Origin: Treponema porcinum
GTDB lineage: Bacteria > Spirochaetota > Spirochaetia > Treponematales > Treponemataceae
Direction of reading: 5' to 3'
Length of the DNA: 64,000 nt
Assembly (NCBI RefSeq): GCF_900167145.1
Contig: NZ_FUWG01000002.1
Span: 1 to 64,000, forward strand
Made by a program: the position numbers and the translations under genes. This document shows, piece after piece, positions 24,072-31,763 of the stretch; positions within the stretch are counted from its first letter, which is position 1; every line of letters starts with the position of its first letter. The notes below the pieces were generated by a model. The model was not told the DNA's origin, made no database searches, and saw only the letters and a program-made list of their open reading frames with translations.

Positions 24072-25061
24072 ATGAAAAAAATAACAGTTATTTCAGCATC
24101 AATTTTACTGCTTGCTGCAGCAGGCTCTTACGCAGCACCCAAAAAGCAAAAGCCGGTAAAAATCGGAATTGCAAAAATCGTACAGCATCAGGCACTTGAC
24201 GACGTAGAGCGCGGAGTAATAGATGCAATTAAGGATGCAGGAATTGAAGCAGAATACGACCTGCAGAACGCAAACGGCGATGTAGGAACTGCTGCGCAGA
24301 TTGCAAACCAGTTCAAGTCAAAAAAAGTTGACGCAGCCGTAGGTATTGCAACGCCGATTGCGGTTGCGCTTGCAACTACCCTTAAAACTACGCCTGTAAT
24401 TTTCGGAACGGTAACTGATCCGGTAGGCGCAGGACTTGTTTCAACGCTTGAACACGGAGAACGCAACATCACCGGTATGAGTGATGCAATTCCGACGGAA
24501 CAGCACATTCAGTTATTTAAAGAAGTTGCAGGAATAAAGACGCTGGGGTATATTTATACAAGCAACGAGGACAATTCTGCAAGCGCACTTGAGCTGGTAA
24601 AAAAAGGCTGCCGCGAAGCAGGAATAGAGCTTGTAACGCAGAGCATTACAAAGTCTGATGAAGTAAAGCAGGCAGCAGAAGCAATCGTAAACCGGGTAGA
24701 CGGCATTTACCTCACAACAGACAACACAGTGTTCAGCGCAATCGCCTCACTGGTAAACGTATTCGGAAAAGCTAAAAAACCGATTTTTTCTGGTGATGTA
24801 ACGGCGGCAAAAGAAGGCGGAATATTTATGGCAAGCGGCTTTAACTATTACAAAGCTGGCCGCGCAACAGGAGAAATAGTAGTTCAGGTTCTTAACGGAA
24901 AAAAATGCACAGAAATTCCTGTACGATTTATGACAGATCCGTCTGACAGCGACTTTCTCATTGACCTTGATGTAGCAAAAAAATGCGGAATTACAGTTGA
25001 TAAAAAATACATTGATTCTGCAAATATGATTTTCCAGAACGGAAAACTTACGGAAAAATAA
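24072..25061 (+). CDS. trpX: ABC transporter substrate-binding protein, TrpX-like
   Basis: 329 residues. Signal peptide of about 22 residues (cleavage near SYAAP; no lipobox Cys), then an ABC_sub_bind domain: VKIGIAKIVQHQALDDVERGV, GTVTDPVGAGLV and ITGMSDAIPTEQHIQLFKE. This is the binding-protein type of the TrpXYZ importer of streptococci, which takes up tryptophan; in spirochaetes the ligand may differ, so the name is by homology. First gene of a three-gene ABC operon with an unusual 5' leader. Confidence 0.8.
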   Translation: MKKITVISASILLLAAAGSYAAPKKQKPVKIGIAKIVQHQALDDVERGVIDAIKDAGIEAEYDLQNANGDVGTAAQIANQFKSKKVDAAVGIATPIAVALATTLKTTPVIFGTVTDPVGAGLVSTLEHGERNITGMSDAIPTEQHIQLFKEVAGIKTLGYIYTSNEDNSASALELVKKGCREAGIELVTQSITKSDEVKQAAEAIVNRVDGIYLTTDNTVFSAIASLVNVFGKAKKPIFSGDVTAAKEGGIFMASGFNYYKAGRATGEIVVQVLNGKKCTEIPVRFMTDPSDSDFLIDLDVAKKCGITVDKKYIDSANMIFQNGKLTEK

Positions 25062-25079
25062 CAGCACAGGCAGGGCGGT

Positions 25080-26033
25080 ATGATTTCATCAATTCTTATC
25101 GAAGGGTTTATCTACGGAATAATGGTTCTTGGAGTTTTTTCCACGTTCCGCGTTCTGAATTTCTGTGATATGACCGTAGACGGCTCGTTTCCGCTGGGAG
25201 CCTGCGTCCTTGCAGCATGCCTTTCAAGCGGACTTCCGCCGTTTATCGCCCTGCTTCTTGCATTCTGTGCAGGACTTTTTGCCGGTCTTATAACGACAGT
25301 CATCTACACCCGGTTTAAAATCCCGGATCTTCTTGCTGGAATTCTTACAATGACAATGCTGTACTCCGTAAACCTGCGCATTATGTCAAACAAGGCAAAC
25401 GTATCTTTCCTTAAAATCCCTACGCTTTTTTCCCGGCTAGACGCATTTTTCTACGACCATTTTCCAAATCTGGATTCGCAGTGGGGAATACTTATTTTTC
25501 TTGTAATTTTCGTCTTTATCCTAAAAGGACTGATTGACTTGTTCTACCATACAGATTTAGGACTTACGATGGGTGCACTCGGCGCAAATCCTCAGCTGAT
25601 TATCTCGCAGGGCGTAAATCCCAACGTCGTACGCGGAATCGGAATTTGCGTAAGCAACGGACTTGCCGCTCTTGCAGGCGCGTTCGCCGCAATGTACAAC
25701 GGTTTTGCAGACGTAGGAATGGGAACAGGAGTCGTTGTAAGCGGACTTGCCTCGCTTATGCTTGGAGAGTTCATACTGCGTTCCAACAAAATTACAGTGC
25801 AGACAACGCGCGTACTTATCGGATCAATCATTTACCGTGCGCTTATGATGCTTGCCAGAAGCTACGGCTACAAAATCCACATGACGCCTAACGACCTTAA
25901 GCTTGCCACAGGACTTCTTATCATTCTGTGCCTCATCATCACCAGAACTGACTGTGTAGAACGGTTCAAAAAATGGAAAAGCGTACGGAATAAGAACAAT
26001 GCGCAGAATTCAGAGGACGGAGGAACAAAATGA
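25080..26033 (+). CDS. trpY: ABC transporter permease, TrpY-like
   Basis: 317 residues, about 8 membrane helices, BPD_transp_2 family. Contains GSFPLGACVLAA near the first helices and a coupling loop GALGANPQLIISQGVNP. Only one permease is encoded, so it probably acts as a homodimer. The start follows trpX by 18 bases with a weak AGGG site; its stop overlaps the ATPase start (ATGA). Confidence 0.85.
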   Translation: MISSILIEGFIYGIMVLGVFSTFRVLNFCDMTVDGSFPLGACVLAACLSSGLPPFIALLLAFCAGLFAGLITTVIYTRFKIPDLLAGILTMTMLYSVNLRIMSNKANVSFLKIPTLFSRLDAFFYDHFPNLDSQWGILIFLVIFVFILKGLIDLFYHTDLGLTMGALGANPQLIISQGVNPNVVRGIGICVSNGLAALAGAFAAMYNGFADVGMGTGVVVSGLASLMLGEFILRSNKITVQTTRVLIGSIIYRALMMLARSYGYKIHMTPNDLKLATGLLIILCLIITRTDCVERFKKWKSVRNKNNAQNSEDGGTK

Positions 26034-26833
26034 TTACGCTTAACAACATCTGTATGACGTTCAATCAGAACACACCGGACGAAAACCGCGCCCTTAAAAA
26101 CATCAATCTTACAATCAATAAAGGTGATTTCATAACTGTTATCGGAAGTAACGGTGCCGGAAAATCTACTCTGTACAACGTCATCGCCGGAAGCCATACG
26201 CCCACCTCCGGTACAATCCTTCTTGATACTGAAACCGGCAGGCGAGACATAACGCACGACAAGGAATACCGCCGCGCAAACTACATCGGAAGAATTTACC
26301 AGAATCCGCTTTTAGGAACTGCCGGAAAAATGACTCTTGAAGACAATATGGTAATAGCCCATAAAAAAGGCTTTAAGGGACTTAAAATAACTTTGAACAA
26401 TAAAATGCGCGCCTATTTCCGCGAACAGCTTTCCGTCCTGAATATGGGACTTGAAAACAGGCTTACGGATAATGTAGAACAGTTTTCCGGCGGACAGCGT
26501 CAGGCTCTCACCCTGCTGATGGCGGTAATGTCAAAACCGTCGCTTCTGCTTCTTGACGAGCATACTGCCGCCCTTGACCCTACTAATGCCGCAATCATTA
26601 TGGAACTTACGCGTAAATTCGCACAGGACTATAATCTGACTGTAATGATGATAACGCACAATATGCAGCACGCGCTTGACTACGGAACACGCCTTCTTAT
26701 GATGGACGGCGGCGAAATCATCCTTGATATAGGCAGGGAAGAAAAAGAACGCCTTACAATGGACAACATTGTAGAGAAATTCCGTCAGATTAAAAAGCAG
26801 TCTATTGTAAACGACCAGATGCTGCTTCAATAG
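26030..26833 (+). CDS. trpZ: ABC transporter ATP-binding protein, TrpZ-like
   Basis: 267 residues. Walker A GSNGAGKST (about 39-47), signature FSGGQRQ (about 151), Walker B LLLLDEHTAALDP (about 170-183). The D-loop and H-switch (THNMQH) are intact, so it is an active ATPase. The Glu-His in DEH replaces the more common DEP, as in this subfamily. Overlaps the permease gene by 4 bases. Convergent with the GerMN protein gene. Confidence 0.88.
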   Translation: MITLNNICMTFNQNTPDENRALKNINLTINKGDFITVIGSNGAGKSTLYNVIAGSHTPTSGTILLDTETGRRDITHDKEYRRANYIGRIYQNPLLGTAGKMTLEDNMVIAHKKGFKGLKITLNNKMRAYFREQLSVLNMGLENRLTDNVEQFSGGQRQALTLLMAVMSKPSLLLLDEHTAALDPTNAAIIMELTRKFAQDYNLTVMMITHNMQHALDYGTRLLMMDGGEIILDIGREEKERLTMDNIVEKFRQIKKQSIVNDQMLLQ

Positions 26834-26856
26834 AAACCAGGAAATTCTGTGTTTCC

Positions 26857-27768
26857 CTAGAACGAACTTCTCGCAAGCGGAGAACCAATCCACTGTCCTT
26901 CGCTTCCAAGATAATCTTTTTTCTCGCCCTCTATCAGGAACTGAACGCTTTTTACGGTAGAAAATTCCGTTGCCGTAAAGACAAGTTGCGTCAGCTGTGC
27001 AATGTAGCCTTCCACTCCAACAGGATTGAATTCAAACTCCTCGCTGAAATTAAGCGTTGCAACACCGTTTTTTACGGATGCGCCCAAAAGCCGCGTTCCC
27101 TCAGGAATAAGGCTCATACAATTTTTGCTTCTCTCATCCGGCAACGGTCCGGACAAAAGCGCATTAACGGCATCCGTAAGCGGAGAATCTGATTTTGGAA
27201 GAGTGCGCTTCACCGCCTTTCTGCTAACCGTTCCGTCAGAATTTATCACTACAAAATAAAGCGACACCTCCCGCGTCTGAACGGCAGCCGGCGTTTTTAT
27301 GCTCTCCTTAGGCTTTTCCGCCGCCACAGCATCTTTTTTACCGCTTTCCGCTTCTTTTTCCGCCGGTTTCAGTGCTTCTGCAAGCGCATTCTCCGCATAA
27401 AAAGCATTTTCTTCCGCAGCAGCATCATCTTCCGGTAAAATAACGTCTGCATTCTCCTTTACTGCTTTTATGCTTTCAGAACCGGTCGCCTCTTCATACG
27501 TATTTTTATGAGTCTGTTCCGCCGTTTTGCCGGACTCAAGCAAGTCAAAACTGAACGTTTCTTCCTTTTCCTGTGCAGACAGCTTTGTATCTTTATGATT
27601 TTTTACAAATTCCGGAGTCATTCCGAATACTTTTTCAAAAAAATCGGTTTTCTGAAGATTACCGGCAATCGTATCTTTCTTTACAAAAAAAACTATCAAT
27701 AACAGCAGGAGGAGTAAAAACCACACTGCCACAAAAAGTCCTGTATTTTTCTTCTTATCACTGCTCAT
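26857..27768 (-). CDS. Membrane-anchored GerMN-domain protein
   Basis: 303 residues: cytoplasmic N-terminus, one membrane helix (about 10-28), a long acidic low-complexity region rich in Glu/Ala (about 60-150), then a GerMN domain (about 175-295, LLSGPLPDERSKNCMSLIPEG...VEGYIAQLTQLVFTATEF). In Bacillus this domain is found in GerM of spore germination, but it is widespread in exported proteins of non-spore-formers and probably binds a ligand or peptidoglycan. ATG at 27768 chosen (TTG two codons earlier possible). A TATATT/GATATA stretch close to the ATG and no ribosome-binding site may mean another leaderless start. Confidence 0.8.
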   Translation of the reverse strand: MSSDKKKNTGLFVAVWFLLLLLLLIVFFVKKDTIAGNLQKTDFFEKVFGMTPEFVKNHKDTKLSAQEKEETFSFDLLESGKTAEQTHKNTYEEATGSESIKAVKENADVILPEDDAAAEENAFYAENALAEALKPAEKEAESGKKDAVAAEKPKESIKTPAAVQTREVSLYFVVINSDGTVSRKAVKRTLPKSDSPLTDAVNALLSGPLPDERSKNCMSLIPEGTRLLGASVKNGVATLNFSEEFEFNPVGVEGYIAQLTQLVFTATEFSTVKSVQFLIEGEKKDYLGSEGQWIGSPLARSSF

Positions 27769-27807
27769 ATTCAATATATCGGCATTTTTTTTTGTTTTTT
27801 TAGCAAT

Positions 27808-27848
27808 AAAAAAGCTGCTCCGCCCGGCACTTACCGGTGAAGCAGCTT
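27808..27848 (-). terminator. Terminator of nfnA-nfnB operon
   Basis: On the minus strand the stem AAGCTGCT/AGCAGCTT with an inner CCGG pair is followed by six T's. It lies 36 bases beyond the nfnB stop. Confidence 0.75.
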
Positions 27849-27883
27849 ATGTAAATCAGAAAGCGGAAAAATCCGCTGGATTT

Positions 27884-29362
27884 TTATTTTGCAAGATACG
27901 CATTTATTCCTGCAGCAGCTTTACGTCCTTCGCCCATTGCAAGAATGACAGTAGCCGCACCAAGAACGATGTCGCCGCCTGCCCAGACTTTTGCGTGGCT
28001 AGTTGCCTGCGTTTCGTCTACCGAAATATGACCTTTTGCATCCGCATTCAGACCCGGCGTTGTCTTTACAAGCAGCGGATTTGAGCCGTTTCCAAGCGCA
28101 ATAATCATTGCATCAGTTTCAACGATGTGCTCGCTTCCCTTAATTGCAACAGGACTGCGCCTTCCAGAAGCGTCAGGCTCGCCAAGTTCATAGCTCAAAA
28201 CTTTTACGCCGCAGACTTTTCCTTCCTCGTTTCCAAGGATTTCAACAGGATTTTCAAGGAAGCGGAATACAACGCCTTCTTCCTCCGCGTGTGCGATTTC
28301 TTCAATACGCGCCGGCATTTCATTGCGTGTACGGCGGTAAATTACGTTTACTTCTTCCGCACCAAGACGCAATGCCATACGGGCAGCATCCATAGCAACG
28401 TTTCCGCCGCCAACGACACATACTTTTTTTGCCTCGTAAATAGGCGTTGCCGCGTGAGCAGTATCGTAACCTTTCATAAGGTTTGCGCGGGTAAGATATT
28501 CGTTCGCACTGAACACGCCGATAAGGTTTTCACCCGGAATATTCATAAATTTAGGAAGACCTGCGCCCGTACCTACAAAGGCGGCGTCAAAGCCCTTTTC
28601 CGTAAGCAACTGGTCAAGCGTATCAGTCCGTCCTACAAGGAAGTTACACTCAAAATCAACGCCCATTTTCTTAAGGTTATCAATTTCTTCCTGAACAATC
28701 GCCTTTGGAAGACGAAATTCAGGAATACCGTACATCATAACGCCGCCGGCTTTATGGAATGCCTCAAACACAGTAACGGAATGACCGGCACGCGCACAGT
28801 CTGCCGCAACTGTAAGACCGGCAGGACCAGCACCGATAACGGCAACTTTCTTTCCTGTCTTTGGCGCAATCTCCGGCATCGTAACTTTCTTGTTTTCGCG
28901 CTCCCAGTCTGCAACAAAACGTTCCAGGCGTCCGATTGAAACAGCCTTCTCGCCAGATTTATAAACTTTTCCTACAGTACACTGTCCCTGGCACTGCTTT
29001 TCCTGAGGGCATACGCGTCCGCAGATTGCAGGAAGAAGGCTTGTCTGCTTGATTATATCAACGGCTTTCTTAAATTCGCCTTTTGCAATTTCCGCAATAA
29101 ATTCAGGAATCTGAACGTTTACCGGACAACCGGAAATACACGGCTTGTTCTTACACTGAAGGCAGCGGTTCGCCTCAACAACAGCCTGCTCTTCCGTATA
29201 TCCAAGTGCAACTTCCGCCATCTGGCGCGCGCGCTCCTTTGGATTGCGGCTAGGCATTTCCTGCTGCGGAATTGCCATCCGTTCTTTATTACCAAGTTCT
29301 TTTCCCTTGATTTTTGCCAGTTCCTCTCTGGCTATTGCATTCAATTCTTCTATTGTATTCAT
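27884..29362 (-). CDS. nfnB: NfnB: large subunit of NAD-dependent ferredoxin:NADP+ oxidoreductase
   Basis: 492 residues. Two [4Fe-4S] clusters near the N-terminus are ligated by CLQCKNKPCISGCPV (about 67-81) and CGRVCPQEKQCQGQC (about 114-128). Two Rossmann sites follow: VIGAGPAGLTVA for FAD (about 176) and VVGGGNVAMDAA for NADPH (about 315). The family is annotated as glutamate synthase small subunit-like; together with the next gene it forms NfnAB, which bifurcates electrons between ferredoxin, NADH and NADPH. 20 bases separate it from nfnA. Alternative name: sulfide dehydrogenase SudA. Confidence 0.88.
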   Translation of the reverse strand: MNTIEELNAIAREELAKIKGKELGNKERMAIPQQEMPSRNPKERARQMAEVALGYTEEQAVVEANRCLQCKNKPCISGCPVNVQIPEFIAEIAKGEFKKAVDIIKQTSLLPAICGRVCPQEKQCQGQCTVGKVYKSGEKAVSIGRLERFVADWERENKKVTMPEIAPKTGKKVAVIGAGPAGLTVAADCARAGHSVTVFEAFHKAGGVMMYGIPEFRLPKAIVQEEIDNLKKMGVDFECNFLVGRTDTLDQLLTEKGFDAAFVGTGAGLPKFMNIPGENLIGVFSANEYLTRANLMKGYDTAHAATPIYEAKKVCVVGGGNVAMDAARMALRLGAEEVNVIYRRTRNEMPARIEEIAHAEEEGVVFRFLENPVEILGNEEGKVCGVKVLSYELGEPDASGRRSPVAIKGSEHIVETDAMIIALGNGSNPLLVKTTPGLNADAKGHISVDETQATSHAKVWAGGDIVLGAATVILAMGEGRKAAAGINAYLAK

Positions 29363-29382
29363 TCTCTGTTCCTAAATCAGAA

Positions 29383-30243
29383 TTATTTTGACAGTGCGTC
29401 TGCCTGTGCCTGAAGCTTGCATTTATGGAAATCTTCCTGCTCGCGCGGTTTAAAAGATTTCATACGCATCATCATATTGTCCCAGTCTACAAGGTGGGCA
29501 TCAAATTCAGGACCGTCAACACATACGAATTTTGTTTCTCCGCCGATACTTACACGGCAGCCGCCGCACATACCAGTTCCGTCAATCATAATCGTATTCA
29601 GGGAAACTGTTGTAGGTACATTATACGGCTTTGTAGTAAGCGCGCAGAATTTCATCATTATCGGCGGACCGATTGCAATGACTTCTGACGGAGGACACTG
29701 CGATTCGCACATTTCCTTAAGCGGAACGGTAGAAACACCCTGACGGCCGGCAGAACCGTCGTCAGTCATAATTATAACTTCGTCAGCAATTGCCTTCATT
29801 TCATCAACATAAATAAGAAGGTCTTTTGTACGCGCCGCAATGACGACGATAACTTTATTTCCGACAGCTTTATGAGCCTGCACAATCGGATAGCAAGGCG
29901 CAACGCCGAATCCGCCGCCTACAACAACGACAGGACCGTCTTTCTTTTCTATAACGGACGGATTACCGAGCGGACCGAGCAATGCCGGAAGTTCGTCACC
30001 GACATTTTTCTGCGAAAGTTTATAAGTAGTCGCTCCTACAGCCTGAAAAGCAAGTGCAATCCAGCCTTCTTCCGCATTTGCATCCGCAATTGTAAGCGGA
30101 ATTCTTTCACCAAATTCTGTATCAACCTGTAAAATAATGAACTGTCCGGCTTTTCTGTTGCGGGCAATTTCAGGAGCAGTTACCTTCATATACCACGTTT
30201 CGGACATATCAGATAACTTGCGTTTCTCAAGAATTTTAAACAT
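29383..30243 (-). CDS. nfnA: NfnA: FAD/[2Fe-2S] small subunit of NADP+ oxidoreductase
   Basis: 286 residues. Ferredoxin-NADP reductase fold: FAD-binding beta barrel (about 1-95), NAD(P) domain (about 100-220, VVVVGGGFGVAPCYP) and a [2Fe-2S] site near the C-terminus (MCGGCRV...FVCVDGPEFD). Start 30243 was chosen because GAGGA lies 7 bases upstream; an in-frame start 60 bases earlier lies beyond the promoter. Operon with nfnB. Confidence 0.88.
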   Translation of the reverse strand: MFKILEKRKLSDMSETWYMKVTAPEIARNRKAGQFIILQVDTEFGERIPLTIADANAEEGWIALAFQAVGATTYKLSQKNVGDELPALLGPLGNPSVIEKKDGPVVVVGGGFGVAPCYPIVQAHKAVGNKVIVVIAARTKDLLIYVDEMKAIADEVIIMTDDGSAGRQGVSTVPLKEMCESQCPPSEVIAIGPPIMMKFCALTTKPYNVPTTVSLNTIMIDGTGMCGGCRVSIGGETKFVCVDGPEFDAHLVDWDNMMMRMKSFKPREQEDFHKCKLQAQADALSK

Positions 30244-30274
30244 ACTTAATCCTCTAAAATCGGTATTAAGATTT

Positions 30275-30303
30275 ATTCTACTGCAATATGGTGAAACCGT
30301 CAA
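30275..30303 (-). promoter_or_regulatory. Promoter of nfnAB
   Basis: Minus strand TTGACG (30298-30303), 17-base spacer, TAGAAT (30275-30280). The leader is about 26 bases and contains the GAGGA ribosome-binding site. Confidence 0.65.
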
Positions 30304-30341
30304 TTATTTGACAAAACCATAAAATCTGTCATCGTAAAAAG

Positions 30342-31763
30342 TTACCAGCCGAATGCAACCATAAAGTAAGCGCCCGCACCGGCACCCTTAAAGCTGCTTG
30401 TAAAAGAACCGCCGGAAGCACAAACGCCAAGATTAAGTTCAAACGCCCTTAAATTAAAGATAAACCCGGCATTATGTTTGAAAACTTCGTCAAGGTATGC
30501 GGAAGAAAGGCGCAGGCCGAGCATATTCCAGTTTTTGATGAACAAATCAATATCGATGGAAAGCGTGTATTCCGGATACCCGTAAGCATCAGATGTAAAC
30601 GGCTGCTTTACGCCAAAACCTAAAAGTCCGCCGAAAGTACACCATTTTCCGAACGGACGCCAGGCAACCTGTGCACCCATACGCATCGGACGATGCAGAT
30701 TATAGCTTGCAGTACTGTATTCCTTGTCAGAAACATCAAAATCTTTCTGAAGACCGTCATCTCCGTCCTCAAACATATTTTTCAGTTCGTCAACTTCCAT
30801 AGAAGCAGTCATCGTCATCTTTGTAGAATAATTCAGCTGACCAGGAACAATCGGTATGCGGCTGTAAACGGCGCCGTCAAGCGTATTAAAGATTTTATGT
30901 TCCAGAGATGATTCTATGTCAAAACCCCAGCCGTCTTTCATCGCCTCAACAACCTGATTTACGTCAACATCACCGTCAAAAAACGGCTGCATATCAGTAA
31001 ACGTGTACATTACAATATCCGCCGACGCATTTGCCCTGAGTCCGCCGTTTTCATCATTAACAAACGAACCGTGCAAATTTTCCGCAGTTGCGTGAATGAA
31101 AGGAAGATACACCGCAGGAATTAGCTCAAGATGAAAACCAAACAAATCAAAACCTACGGCACAGTCAACGAACATAAACGCATCGCCGTTCATTTTTCCG
31201 TCAAGCGTAATTTTTTCGTTAAGATCATTTCCGTAGCCAAGAAAATCAAACAAATCTTTTGAAATCGTAAAATTTCCGTATGACTCTACACCAAAATTCA
31301 GTCCTACGTGAACGCCGTTCTTAAGGTTCAAATTCAGAAAGAAATCCGGAGTCATATTCATATTAAGCTTAAACCCCTCTTTAGGCATATCTTTTGCCAT
31401 TTTCCGAAGGTCGATGACTAAATCTTTTACAAGAAAATCGTTGGCATTAAAATAATTATTGGAAAAATCCACGTCAAAAGAAAAGCCCATCTCAAAAATG
31501 CGGTGCGGCAAAGAGCCTACGTGACTGCGCACAGAGCGGACAGTTTCCTCTTCCGAAACAGTATTAAATTCTTCAAAATCCTGAATGAAATCTTCGTCAG
31601 AAAATTCATCATATTCCTGTTCTTCACCGGAAATTTCATCTGATTGTATGACATCCGGCTGTTCATCAGAAAACACAACAGGAGCACCGTCCATTCCCTG
31701 TGCAAATGCAGAAACAGCGCAGAAGAATAAAACAAAAAATATAACAATAAAATTTTTCATCAT
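30342..31763 (-). CDS. Predicted outer-membrane beta-barrel protein
   Basis: 473 residues. Signal peptide (about 1-22, cleavage near AFAQ), an acidic segment rich in Glu/Asp (about 25-70), then amphipathic beta strands to the end. The final residues AYFMVAFGW end in an aromatic residue, the signal for outer-membrane insertion. No family recognised with confidence. It follows the large lipoprotein gene with a 4-base ATGA overlap and GGAGGAG just upstream, so the two proteins are made together and probably act together at the cell surface. Confidence 0.65.
   Translation of the reverse strand: MMKNFIVIFFVLFFCAVSAFAQGMDGAPVVFSDEQPDVIQSDEISGEEQEYDEFSDEDFIQDFEEFNTVSEEETVRSVRSHVGSLPHRIFEMGFSFDVDFSNNYFNANDFLVKDLVIDLRKMAKDMPKEGFKLNMNMTPDFFLNLNLKNGVHVGLNFGVESYGNFTISKDLFDFLGYGNDLNEKITLDGKMNGDAFMFVDCAVGFDLFGFHLELIPAVYLPFIHATAENLHGSFVNDENGGLRANASADIVMYTFTDMQPFFDGDVDVNQVVEAMKDGWGFDIESSLEHKIFNTLDGAVYSRIPIVPGQLNYSTKMTMTASMEVDELKNMFEDGDDGLQKDFDVSDKEYSTASYNLHRPMRMGAQVAWRPFGKWCTFGGLLGFGVKQPFTSDAYGYPEYTLSIDIDLFIKNWNMLGLRLSSAYLDEVFKHNAGFIFNLRAFELNLGVCASGGSFTSSFKGAGAGAYFMVAFGW

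Noticed and set aside
24034-24075. 13-codon ORF overlapping the trpX start as a true gene
   Set aside because: AGGAGG is only one base from its ATG; described instead as part of the leader.
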